This document shows positions 8,471-16,418 of a DNA stretch of 64,000 bases, one piece after another; position 1 is the first letter of the stretch; each line of letters opens with the position of its first letter. Both the position numbers and the translations under genes were made by a program. Source of the DNA: Mesorhizobium kowhaii (GTDB lineage: Bacteria; Pseudomonadota; Alphaproteobacteria; Rhizobiales; Rhizobiaceae); contig NZ_MZXV01000013.1 in the NCBI RefSeq assembly GCF_003253745.1, forward strand, positions 124,001 to 188,000. Reading direction: 5' to 3'. The notes beneath the pieces are model-generated. The model ran no database searches. It saw nothing but the letters and a program-made list of their open reading frames with translations, and was not told where the DNA came from.

Positions 8471-8652
8471 CCGTATCGCTTGCCAAGGGGCGGGGCGTTC
8501 AGCGCGTCGAGTTGATCTTGAAGTCGGCCGTTCAGCACGATCATTTCCTTCAGCGCCTTCATCGTGTCGCCCTTGTGCTTGGCGACGAACTTGTCAGCGA
8601 CGGCCTGCAACGCCGCCTCCTGGCGGCTGTCCAGCGTGATGATGTAATTCAT
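8467..8652 (-). CDS. small helical protein
   Basis: A 61-residue protein (MNYIITLDSRQEAALQAVAD, later DTMKALKEMIVLNGRLQDQL), almost entirely helical after a short strand. This layout resembles small DNA-binding or antitoxin-like proteins, but nothing specific is recognised. GGGAGG lies upstream of the ATG at 8652. Its stop codon overlaps the start of 8282-8470. It follows the SRAP-like fragment by 18 bases, within one likely operon. Confidence 0.55.
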   Translation of the reverse strand: MNYIITLDSRQEAALQAVADKFVAKHKGDTMKALKEMIVLNGRLQDQLDALNAPPLGKRYG

Positions 8653-8670
8653 GACGATACCTCCCACTGC

Positions 8671-8853
8671 TTAGAACAATGAGCCCTGCGCCGGCGTTGG
8701 TGGCACCTGTTGCGGGAACTTGATCTGTGTTGCCGGCTTGTCGACGATCACAAGGGCATCGTCGGGCGCGGTGCGTTGCATCCGCCTCGCTTCCGACCAG
8801 GGCGCGGTCATCCAAGTCTCGATTTCCTCCGGCACGCGACGCTTCATTGTCAT
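8671..8853 (-). CDS. C-terminal fragment of an SRAP (YedK/HMCES-like) protein
   Basis: Sixty residues containing EEIETWMTAPWSEARRMQR followed by TAPDDALVIV. This is the signature of the C-terminal end of SOS-response-associated (SRAP) proteins, which cross-link abasic sites in single-stranded DNA through an N-terminal Cys2. That N-terminal catalytic part (about 160 residues) is absent, and nothing upstream encodes it. The fragment nevertheless has a strong GGGGGG ribosome-binding site and opens a small-gene operon, so it may be expressed. It is either a decayed SRAP gene or a stand-alone minidomain. Confidence 0.6.
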   Translation of the reverse strand: MTMKRRVPEEIETWMTAPWSEARRMQRTAPDDALVIVDKPATQIKFPQQVPPTPAQGSLF

Positions 8854-8972
8854 TATTTGCCCCCCCTTTCGCTGCCTATTTCGCAGGCAGTATAAGCATA
8901 TCGCGGTTGGCGGTAGCGCCAGACCGCCGTGCCGAGCATCGAAGCGGTGATCGGGCTGATGTAGAGCACCGC

Positions 8973-9179
8973 TCAGCTGTCGTAGTAGAATGAGGACTTG
9001 CCGTTCGGCGTGTAAACCCAAGTATCGGCGACGTAGTAGGACGCCTGTCCGTCTGGAACTCGATACCACCAACCACTATCGACCCAGTAGGCGTATGCCC
9101 CGTTTACGGTGTAAACGCTGTCGCCCTCTTGATAAAAGGCAGCTTGACCCTCTTGGGTGTAGATCCAGCGTGCGCTCAT
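8973..9179 (-). CDS. small protein of four aromatic repeats
   Basis: A 68-residue protein made almost entirely of four ~16-residue repeats: RWIYTQEGQAAFYQEGD, SVYTVNGAYAYWVDSG, WWYRVPDGQASYYVADT and WVYTPNGKSSFYYDS. Each has an aromatic-Tyr start, a turn with Asn/Asp-Gly, then an Ala/Ser-Tyr-Tyr strand, consistent with a beta-meander. AAGGGG precedes the ATG at 9179. No signal peptide or membrane segment is seen. I recall similar tiny repeat proteins in rhizobia, but no function. Confidence 0.6.
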   Translation of the reverse strand: MSARWIYTQEGQAAFYQEGDSVYTVNGAYAYWVDSGWWYRVPDGQASYYVADTWVYTPNGKSSFYYDS

Positions 9180-9228
9180 AACGAATGCCCCTTTTTTAGG
9201 CGTTGCCAACCGCTACCAGGCGTTTAGC

Positions 9229-9672
9229 CTACTGCCCGGTAGCAACAGCGCATGTCGGGAACTGGCCGGCCGCCCTGTCGGCAACAGCTTTCGCTTCCTC
9301 CGATTTGGTGGAGCACGTCTTTGCAAGCTTGACGCCAAAGCCTTTGCTTTCCAGACACCGAACCATGTAGCGGTCCCTGAGGTCTTGGTTGACGTCATAT
9401 GTCGTCGTTGATCCTGGAATGTTTACCGCTCCGATCGTGTTGCAGGAGACGATTGTCCCGATGGTATTGCACTGGACTGTCCCAGGGTTGTTGTAGCCGG
9501 GATGATAGTCGGTCGCTATTGACTGCGGAATCTCCTTGAAAGAAGCAATCTTGCACTCGTCTTTCGCCGTCTGCGTTGTATTGAGATCAACGCCAGGTTT
9601 GAAGACGATATAAGCCGGAGTGGACTGGCAGCCGGCAATAGCCAGAGCTACGAATAGATATCGCTTGCGCAT
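9229..9672 (-). CDS. putative lipoprotein, unknown function
   Basis: A 147-residue protein with a short basic start and hydrophobic stretch ending LAIAGC, a good lipobox with the modified Cys at about residue 15. It is therefore probably a periplasm-facing lipoprotein. The mature part contains several Cys and a Thr/Gly/Asn-rich region (NTIGTIVSCNTIGAVNIPGS). AGGGGG before the ATG at 9672 supports the start. It is divergent from the secreted Cys-rich protein at 9793. Confidence 0.65.
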   Translation of the reverse strand: MRKRYLFVALAIAGCQSTPAYIVFKPGVDLNTTQTAKDECKIASFKEIPQSIATDYHPGYNNPGTVQCNTIGTIVSCNTIGAVNIPGSTTTYDVNQDLRDRYMVRCLESKGFGVKLAKTCSTKSEEAKAVADRAAGQFPTCAVATGQ

Positions 9673-9792
9673 AGAATCTGTTCCCCCTGCGTGCAGTGAA
9701 CTGCAAACGGTTCGCCATCGCAAGGGCGCACTTCGGCAACATCAAACAAATCTGGTAATGCAATATTGCCCCCAAGAGTGAAGGACTGGGAA

Positions 9793-10149
9793 ATGGGGAA
9801 ATTCCTTGCAGTGGTGCTGTTTGTCGCGGGCGTTTCAGTATTGCCGGCTCAATATTGCTATGCGGCGAATACGCCTTGCAGTGGCCGCAAGGGCGGAATC
9901 TCTCACTGCCAGGGCCGCACGTTCATCTGCAATGACGGCTCGGTAAGTGCCAGCAAAAGGGATTGCTCTGCCGACAATGGCGGTGGCTCCAGCCAGCCGC
10001 TTGGCTTGATGGGCAACGAAGACGCAGACATGACGCCGACAGACAATCAGGCCGAATGCTCCTGCCGGGCAGGGCACTACTGTACCGGACCTCGTGGCGG
10101 GCACTTTTGCATCACCGACGGTGGGGCCAAGAGCTATTTGCGCAAGTAG
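9793..10149 (+). CDS. secreted cysteine-rich small protein
   Basis: A 118-residue protein with a typical signal peptide (MGKFLAVVLFVAGVSVLPAQ, cleavage probably after YCYA), so it is exported. The mature part has eight or more Cys in two groups (PCSGRKGGISHCQGRTFICN and CSCRAGHYCTGPRGGHFC), suggesting disulfide-stabilised small domains. Its stop is one base from the stop of the thermonuclease-like gene on the other strand. Similar Cys-rich proteins often accompany secreted thermonuclease-like genes in rhizobia; that association is from memory and uncertain. Confidence 0.65.
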   Translation: MGKFLAVVLFVAGVSVLPAQYCYAANTPCSGRKGGISHCQGRTFICNDGSVSASKRDCSADNGGGSSQPLGLMGNEDADMTPTDNQAECSCRAGHYCTGPRGGHFCITDGGAKSYLRK

Positions 10150-10150
10150 C

Positions 10151-10726
10151 CTATTGGACCGTCATCTGCTTTCGCCATTCCCAAGGCCTTTCGAACGACC
10201 CGGCCCACATGCCGCGTTTTGCTGCCCTAGCTTCATTTTGAGCCCGGACATAGAACCCGTCGCTGTATTTCGGCCAGTCAACCGCGTAGCCCTTCCGAAC
10301 CATCCAATCGCCAATATCGACGCCGCCAGCAGTGCAGACGGCCACCATGCGCCTAAACTGATCGCGGTCGACCTCAATGCACGAAGTCGGACGATGAGCT
10401 TTTAGAAAATCCGCAAGGGCGAGGGACGCCTTTTGCCCGCAACGGTAGTTCTTTCTGCCCGCGTCCAGGCAGAGTTGAGCACTTTCGGGCGCGTCGATAC
10501 CATTGAGGCGAATTCGCTGCCCATGGATCTCGATCGTGTCGCCGTCAACGACAGACGGAACGCCAACCATCGGTTTAGCCGTGGCTGGCTGGGCGACAAC
10601 GAGTAGGGCGGCGGACAAGAGCATCAATGCCGCGTGTCGAAGGATAACCTGTAGGTCCACCCGCAACATGTTCGCAATGCGATTGGCGGCGCTTTCAAGC
10701 TCTTCGGTGACGGATGTTCGAGTCAC
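10151..10726 (-). CDS. secreted thermonuclease-like (SNase) protein
   Basis: The frame encodes 191 residues. A hydrophobic export signal (ALMLLSAALLVVAQPATA) precedes an SNase domain with VVDGDTIEIHGQRIRLNGID, APESAQ and DRDQFRRMVAVC, giving the expected Asp, Arg/Glu and second Arg. The protein is probably periplasmic or secreted and would cut DNA or RNA. The first ~20 residues start with GTG and look atypical; ATG starts at 10669 or 10624 would give a simpler signal peptide. It resembles the domain at 2293-3117 but has its own signal sequence. Confidence 0.8.
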   Translation of the reverse strand: MTRTSVTEELESAANRIANMLRVDLQVILRHAALMLLSAALLVVAQPATAKPMVGVPSVVDGDTIEIHGQRIRLNGIDAPESAQLCLDAGRKNYRCGQKASLALADFLKAHRPTSCIEVDRDQFRRMVAVCTAGGVDIGDWMVRKGYAVDWPKYSDGFYVRAQNEARAAKRGMWAGSFERPWEWRKQMTVQ

Positions 10727-10774
10727 TGTCGGTCATGGCTCCGTTCTCTGCGCAGTTTTCGGGCCGGTGCCAAT

Positions 10775-12028
10775 TCAACTGCGGGTGGCTTTAACGCCCG
10801 ACGCCACGCCCTTGAAGGGAGACGATGATGTCACGGTGTCGAGCATGGCGCACATCTTGTTCGGACCGTCAAAATTGAAGCCTAGACATCTCTGATCAGC
10901 GGCGCAGGCCACTACGCAGTCGGCATAGTTGCTCCGTACATTCGCGTAAGCGCCCCCAACGACTACTGTGTCCTTGGCAAAAACGAGGCTAGAATACTGG
11001 AGATTCGCCTTGATGGCTCCCTTCGCCGCCATCACTGCATCGGGACTCCTAACCAGAATCGACCCATTATTTTTCATGAAACAGGCGGCGTGCTTCTTAT
11101 CGTAGGTGAGTGCCAAGCAGCGGCGATCTGCTTCGCATTGGGCCTGACACTGTTCAAGTGAAACATTCCAAGCGGGCATGCCCGGCAGATCGTTTCCCAT
11201 CGCGTCCCATCCGTCCTGCACAGACAGTTCTTCGGCCGCGGCGGCTGCTTCTTTCCGCTCAGGGCCCATGTCGAAATCGCCTGGCGCGAAACTGGCCTCG
11301 TCGAGCCAGATACAACGGCTGGCGAGTTCTCGTGCCGAATTGTCGTCAAGGCCCACCGATGCGAGTGTCTCGCTCGAAGACACCGGTGCCTGCGGCGTCG
11401 ATGTAGGTGAGGGTCTGTTGACAAGGCTTACCTGAACCTCGACCCCGGTGTTTGCCAGCCTCCGCGTGTAGCACCAAGCTGTGTCCCAGGTTGGATTTTT
11501 CTCACTCTGAAAATGATGACCGGACTCGAGTTGCCAGGTGCTGCCAGCGTAGGTCACTTTGCGATTGGCGAACTTTACGAAATCGAACGTATCTGGATTG
11601 GCTGGGTCTGCGGGCGGCGGCGTCGGCTGCTCGATTGGCGGCGACTTCAGCTTGTCTGTCTTTCCCTCTTCGGCGATTGTTTCTTCACCCGGAATTCTGT
11701 CTTCTGATTTCTTCGTCTCTTTTGGTAGGTTCTCGTTCGGGTGGTTTTGGGCGACCGGCGGCTCCGGTTGGATCACCGTTGTGTCGCGATCAAAGACCAG
11801 CCATACACCCACACCGATCCCGACAGCAGCTATGGCGATGGCAGCGCCGCTAGCCATCCTTCGAAATGCATTGGCACGAGCAATCTTGTCGTGCGCAGCC
11901 GCTTCTGCCTGCAGAGTTGGAATTGCCGACCGTTTGATCTGCAGATCGATCGCTTGTTCGAGCAGCTTGGTGTTATGTCGTACGAGCACGTCTAGTACCC
12001 CGCTTCGCCCCCGTTGCCGGCTCGTCAA
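10775..12028 (-). CDS. single-pass membrane protein with two PAN/Apple-like domains
   Basis: Up to 417 residues. A short helical cytoplasmic part is followed by one membrane segment (MASGAAIAIAAVGIGVGVWL), a Pro/Glu/Lys-rich linker, a middle domain, and two C-terminal PAN/Apple-like modules, each with paired Cys (CQAQCEADRRCLALTYD; CVVACAADQRCLGFNFD). PAN modules usually bind protein or carbohydrate outside the cell. Its start overlaps the end of the coiled-coil membrane protein at 11973-13640, so the two are likely cotranslated and may form one envelope complex. The TTG at 12028 is doubtful; a GTG at 11989 is an alternative. Confidence 0.7.
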   Translation of the reverse strand: MTSRQRGRSGVLDVLVRHNTKLLEQAIDLQIKRSAIPTLQAEAAAHDKIARANAFRRMASGAAIAIAAVGIGVGVWLVFDRDTTVIQPEPPVAQNHPNENLPKETKKSEDRIPGEETIAEEGKTDKLKSPPIEQPTPPPADPANPDTFDFVKFANRKVTYAGSTWQLESGHHFQSEKNPTWDTAWCYTRRLANTGVEVQVSLVNRPSPTSTPQAPVSSSETLASVGLDDNSARELASRCIWLDEASFAPGDFDMGPERKEAAAAAEELSVQDGWDAMGNDLPGMPAWNVSLEQCQAQCEADRRCLALTYDKKHAACFMKNNGSILVRSPDAVMAAKGAIKANLQYSSLVFAKDTVVVGGAYANVRSNYADCVVACAADQRCLGFNFDGPNKMCAMLDTVTSSSPFKGVASGVKATRS

Positions 12029-13640
12029 AATCTAATTGCAGGTCACCTTCCAGGGCTTTCTCTATGCGGTCGTGTTGCCCTTTTGCAGAAACCTTCACCA
12101 GATCGATTACCTCCGGGGGCAGTTCCCGATCCAATGCCCGGCGTAACGCTTCCGGGTCGTCGGTAAGGACGGGTACATAGAGGATCTCTTTGACGATCTT
12201 CTCGACTTCGACAGGAACCTCGACGCGCCTTTCGACTTCTCTGTCGAACGGCACCTGCACGGGTACTTTCCGAACACGGCGCCACCGCCAGCGGAGCAGC
12301 ATTCTGCGTAGCAAACGCGAGAGTTTACTATCACGCTGAACTTCAGGCTGTGCGCCGATGCGTTGCAGGGCCAGCGCGACCATCGCCGTGATCGGCCCCG
12401 CTAACGCGGCGATGAATGCAAGCGAGGCGAACCAGATCGTCGAAACCGTGCCGGCCTGAGGTTCTGTAACGTCTTCTGGCTTCACCCCATACCAGCGAGC
12501 TGCCAGCCTGCGGATCTGATCGTTGCGAGCAACCGGGAGGCGCTCTGTTTCCAGGCGGCTCAGTTCCGTCGCGATGGCCTCTTGCCGCTGCTGGTTCTTG
12601 GCGAGCGTCTCTGACTTGCGAGTGGCGGCTTCTTGAGCGGCCGCTAGCCCAGTACGTGCCTCGTCAAGTTTACGATCCCAATCGGCAGCGGTGCCGTCGT
12701 AGAGTTTCTCCAGATCGTTGCGCCTAGCCTCAAGGCGCTGTTTGTCTTGGGGGGTCATCGGAGGACTATCTTTTCGCAGCTTCTCATATTCCGCGCGGGC
12801 CGCGGCGACTGCGGGCTCCAATTCAGCCAATTTCGGCGCGAATTCGGCCTCTTTTTTGAGCCGCGGATTAGTCAGCTTGTTCAGCCCTTCTTCGTTGCGC
12901 TGCACTGATGCAAGGTCGCCCGTTTCGCGCGCGCTCTTGATGCGATCAACGTAGCTATCCCGCTGTCGCTCGAACTGCTCCACGGCGTCCTTGATCTCTC
13001 GATCGCGCCGTTCCACCAGTGCGCTTAGCGCTGCTTGTTTCTCCTCGAGAAATTCTTTGGCTCGCGCCGCCGCTGGTGAAAGGGTGGTTGCGGCCTGCAG
13101 CTCTTCGTCAACCTCTGTTATCCGTGCACGCAATTTGTCGCGCTCGGTGTCAGCCAATCCACCGAGCTGCTCCAGATCGCTTCGGGCTTTTGCCTCGTCG
13201 TCAGTGTTTCGCAAGCTTTCGGCTGCTGCCTTGAGATTTTCGAACTCTTGCTGGAGTCCTTTAGTTTGGTTGGCGAAATTCGCATATTGGACCTCGCGCA
13301 TTGTGCTGGCTCGCTCCAATCCGAGAAGGACTGTCTCAAAAGTGATGCCGGCCAATACGAGTAGAAACACTAGGATAACAGGTTTCCAAAACCACGAGGC
13401 GCCGAACAGAAGCGTGGCGATTGGGATTTTCGTCAGCTCAGCAATCGCGATCATAAAGAACGGGGCACTTGCAAGGACAAGGTCCATTGAGTCCGCCGCC
13501 TCATTGGCAACAAAGCCGCGGTAACTCAGAGCGACGCCAGTTGTTAGACCGATGATCGCCGCAACGATTTCGAGTGCCCACGCACCGCGATACGTCCACT
13601 GGCCATAGCTCGCCAGTTTCTGGCTCATTGCCGTGTGCAT
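11973..13640 (-). CDS. multi-pass membrane protein with long coiled coil
   Basis: About 555 residues. The N-terminal part has three or four membrane segments (WALEIVAAIIGLTTGVALSY; LVLASAPFFMIAIAEL; PVILVFLLVLAGITFETVLL). A roughly 270-residue highly charged coiled coil follows, then another membrane segment (IWFASLAFIAALAGPITAMV) and a basic/acidic cytoplasmic tail. The loop between membrane segments would carry the coiled coil. The ATG at 13640 has GGTGGGGATT upstream; the frame is open 120 bases further. No recognised family. Coupling to the PAN-domain gene suggests a two-protein membrane system. Confidence 0.65.
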   Translation of the reverse strand: MHTAMSQKLASYGQWTYRGAWALEIVAAIIGLTTGVALSYRGFVANEAADSMDLVLASAPFFMIAIAELTKIPIATLLFGASWFWKPVILVFLLVLAGITFETVLLGLERASTMREVQYANFANQTKGLQQEFENLKAAAESLRNTDDEAKARSDLEQLGGLADTERDKLRARITEVDEELQAATTLSPAAARAKEFLEEKQAALSALVERRDREIKDAVEQFERQRDSYVDRIKSARETGDLASVQRNEEGLNKLTNPRLKKEAEFAPKLAELEPAVAAARAEYEKLRKDSPPMTPQDKQRLEARRNDLEKLYDGTAADWDRKLDEARTGLAAAQEAATRKSETLAKNQQRQEAIATELSRLETERLPVARNDQIRRLAARWYGVKPEDVTEPQAGTVSTIWFASLAFIAALAGPITAMVALALQRIGAQPEVQRDSKLSRLLRRMLLRWRWRRVRKVPVQVPFDREVERRVEVPVEVEKIVKEILYVPVLTDDPEALRRALDRELPPEVIDLVKVSAKGQHDRIEKALEGDLQLDFDEPATGAKRGTRRARTT

Positions 13641-13824
13641 ATGCAATCCCCACCCTTTTCCCAGCCCATCTTGACATGCAACGCTGGCGATTGCAGCAAA
13701 ATTTGCCGGTAGATACAGCGTAACTTGGAACAAGGTGAATAACCGGCGAGCCAGTGACAAAGATTTTGTTGTGTCTGCTAGACTGATTTATTTGGGATGG
13801 CGCCTTGTATCGGCAAGCGCTTCG

Positions 13825-15843
13825 TTACTCCAGCCAGCGGCTCAGGCGAACACGCCTGGTCCTCAGCCAGGACTGCCGCTTTTGAGGACGCGTGTTTTGA
13901 TTGTTCGAAGCCGAGGCCAACGGCGGCGCCGGTGCGGCAGTCGCTGTCAGCCTCAGGACAGCGACGTTCTTGCCAAACTGCGCCTCGAGGTCGCGCCAGG
14001 TCGATTCCGGCCAGCGGTCGGCACCGATGATCCAGGCGGCGGCGCGGGCATAGACACGGCAGTCGAGGGCTTCGTTGCGTTCGCGAAGCTTCTGCCATTC
14101 CAGGCGCGAGAAGCCCCGCCTGGTGCGCACCGTGACCAACTGCTCAGCGACGAACTGCTTGCACCACTCGCTGTCTATCCAGGAGGGGAGATGGACAGTG
14201 CCTGCCGCGTGTCTGGCCCCGGCCTCCAGCTCCTCGTCCGTTGGTCTCGGCAGGCGAAGGAAGCGATAGGTCTCTGCCTTGAAGGTGGAGCCGGCGACGG
14301 TCCACAGCTTTGCGCCGCGCCGCAGGCGCTTGCCGTGTGACGTCGCATCGACAAAGGTGGGGCCGGTGACCGGGCTTGCCCGATTGAAGTTCTCGACACC
14401 CTTGACCGGAGCGACATGGACCGATCCCGCCCTGCGCGCCCAGGCATAGACGGCTGGCGCCTCGTAGCCGGTGTCGATCGCCAGCCGCAAGATCCGCATC
14501 GTGTTGCCGGACGCGCTCTGCCAGCTGCGGCCGAGGACCTGATCGAGCGCCCTCCAGCAGGCTTCGTCTCCCGGTCCGCCGTCCAGCACGACATGCTCGA
14601 CCAGCCAGCTTTCCAGACCGCGGCCCCATGCCCAGACGTCAACCTCAATACGGTCCTTCTGGATGTCGGCGCCGGCGGTGAGGAACAGGCCACCGGCAGG
14701 AACGCTGCCCGCTTGCCATTGTTCGCGCCGGTCATGCAGGCGTTGCCAATCCGGCGCCTCGCCGGTCTCGACCCAGGTCTCGCCGAGGACGGTGTTGCGA
14801 AAGGCTTTGAGCGACTCGTCCGACCCCTGAGCCGCCTCGAAGGCGCGAGCGATCGCCTGCCATGAGAGCCAGCCGGCAGGAGAATAGAGAGCCGATAGGT
14901 GGAAGCCTGCTGTGGCAGGATCTGCAGCGATTGCGCTCGCACGCCATTCCCCCTCCTGCAGCATGGCGGTCTTGCTGTGCTCGCCGATTGGGGCCTCACA
15001 GGCCTCGCAGTGATAACAGGCCGTCTCGGGCCTGCCCTTGTCCCAGCGCAGCCGCTCGAACTTCAGCCACTGCATGACGCCGCATTTGGGGCAGGGGACA
15101 TGATAGCGACGCTGGTCGGACGCCTCATACTCCCGCTCGATGCGCGACAGTCCGCGAATAGTCGGCGTCGAGGCCAGGAACACCTTCCTGCGATGCGAGA
15201 ACGTCAGCGAGCGTGCCTCTGCAAGGGCGACAGGATCGCCCTCGTCGTCGGCGGAGGCAGGATAGGCGTCGACCTCGTCGAGGAAGATGTAGCGCGCTGG
15301 CGTCGAGCGCAGACCGACAGCCGAGTTCGCGCCGGTCATGATCAGGATGCCACCGTTGAACTCCTTCGACAGCATCGTGTTGCCGGCATCGCGCGAGCGG
15401 GCCGGCTTCACCCGGTCGCGCAGGGCAGGGCTCTCCTCGATCAGCGGATCGATGCGATGACGCGAGTTGCGCTTGGCAAGCTCGACGGTCGGCTGCACGG
15501 CCAGCATCGGTCCCGGTGCCTGATGGATGATGAAGCCGATCCAGTTGTTGCCGGCCTCCGTTGCACCGACCTGTGCCGCCTTCATGAACACGACCCGCTG
15601 CACAGGAGAGCCAGGTGACAAGGCGTCCATGATCTCGCGCATGTAGGGCGTGCGGCTGGTTCGGTAGCGGCCGGGCTCGGCCGAGGCTCTTGCCGCCAGC
15701 ATCCGGTGCCGGTCGGCCCATCCCGATACCGTCATGAACGGGTCCGGACGCAGGCCCTCGCGCCAGGAGGACTTCAGCTCATCGACGCCTTCGAAGCGGA
15801 ACAGGCTTTCTTCCAGAACCTCATCGGAAGTCAGTGCGGACAT
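13825..15843 (-). CDS. phage terminase large subunit, GpA-type
   Basis: A 672-residue protein that would translocate and cut phage DNA during packaging. The ATPase half has a Walker A-like KAAQVGATEAG (about 88-98) and Walker B YIFLDEVD (D189, E190). A four-Cys zinc finger follows (CPKCG and CYHCEAC, about 240-280), then the nuclease half with acidic residues in DIQKDRIEV and AIDTGYEA. Length and order match the GpA family. Its start overlaps the small terminase by 23 bases. No portal, protease or capsid gene follows; the next gene downstream is an unrelated membrane protein. This is a prophage remnant or satellite-like packaging block. Confidence 0.92.
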   Translation of the reverse strand: MSALTSDEVLEESLFRFEGVDELKSSWREGLRPDPFMTVSGWADRHRMLAARASAEPGRYRTSRTPYMREIMDALSPGSPVQRVVFMKAAQVGATEAGNNWIGFIIHQAPGPMLAVQPTVELAKRNSRHRIDPLIEESPALRDRVKPARSRDAGNTMLSKEFNGGILIMTGANSAVGLRSTPARYIFLDEVDAYPASADDEGDPVALAEARSLTFSHRRKVFLASTPTIRGLSRIEREYEASDQRRYHVPCPKCGVMQWLKFERLRWDKGRPETACYHCEACEAPIGEHSKTAMLQEGEWRASAIAADPATAGFHLSALYSPAGWLSWQAIARAFEAAQGSDESLKAFRNTVLGETWVETGEAPDWQRLHDRREQWQAGSVPAGGLFLTAGADIQKDRIEVDVWAWGRGLESWLVEHVVLDGGPGDEACWRALDQVLGRSWQSASGNTMRILRLAIDTGYEAPAVYAWARRAGSVHVAPVKGVENFNRASPVTGPTFVDATSHGKRLRRGAKLWTVAGSTFKAETYRFLRLPRPTDEELEAGARHAAGTVHLPSWIDSEWCKQFVAEQLVTVRTRRGFSRLEWQKLRERNEALDCRVYARAAAWIIGADRWPESTWRDLEAQFGKNVAVLRLTATAAPAPPLASASNNQNTRPQKRQSWLRTRRVRLSRWLE

Positions 15844-16384
15844 CGGCCAGCTCCCCCAGATGGGCTCTCACCTGGCTCTCCAGAAGTTGGTGCATGGTGG
15901 CTGTATCCACGCCCAGTTCGGCCGACAGGATCGCAGCGACGCGGCCGGGCCAGTTCACCCAGGCGTCGCGTTCCTCTCGCGCCAGCCGGAACAGCAGGGT
16001 CTTGGCGCGATCGAGCGAGACAAGTTCGCCTTTCAGTTTCTGAAGCTTCAGCCGGCGTTCCTGCGCCTTCAGCACCTCATTGGCTGTCTTTGCTTGCAGG
16101 AAGGTGGTCGATGCGCCGACGACAGGCGCCGATAGCCCCTGTTCGCGCAATGTCTCGCCAACAGCCGACAGCGCCTCCTCCGGTACGGCCTTCAGTTTGG
16201 GCCGGGGTGGGGAGCGCCTCTGCTTTGAAGGATCGGTCAGTGCTGCCCGGCGTGCATCGGACCCTGCTCGATCAATCGAGCCATCCTCAAACAGCACCAG
16301 CCGTCCGGCAATCCTGGCCTTCTGTATGGCGCCACGGGAGACCCCGGCATAGGCGGCATACTGGCGCTCGCTCATCCCCCGCAT
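15821..16384 (-). CDS. phage terminase small subunit-like protein
   Basis: A 187-residue protein with an N-terminal helix-turn-helix (SERQYAAYAGVSRGAIQKAR), then a variable linker and a C-terminal helical region (LKLQKLKGELVSLDRAKTLL). This is the usual layout of Nu1-like DNA-packaging proteins, which recognise the packaging site and recruit the large subunit. Its position directly before, and overlapping, the large terminase supports the call. It lies 34 bases after the methyltransferase gene. Confidence 0.8.
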   Translation of the reverse strand: MRGMSERQYAAYAGVSRGAIQKARIAGRLVLFEDGSIDRAGSDARRAALTDPSKQRRSPPRPKLKAVPEEALSAVGETLREQGLSAPVVGASTTFLQAKTANEVLKAQERRLKLQKLKGELVSLDRAKTLLFRLAREERDAWVNWPGRVAAILSAELGVDTATMHQLLESQVRAHLGELADVRTDFR

Positions 16385-16418
16385 GGTGGCCTCTCTTGCT
16401 TATGCCCGCCAAAGAAGG

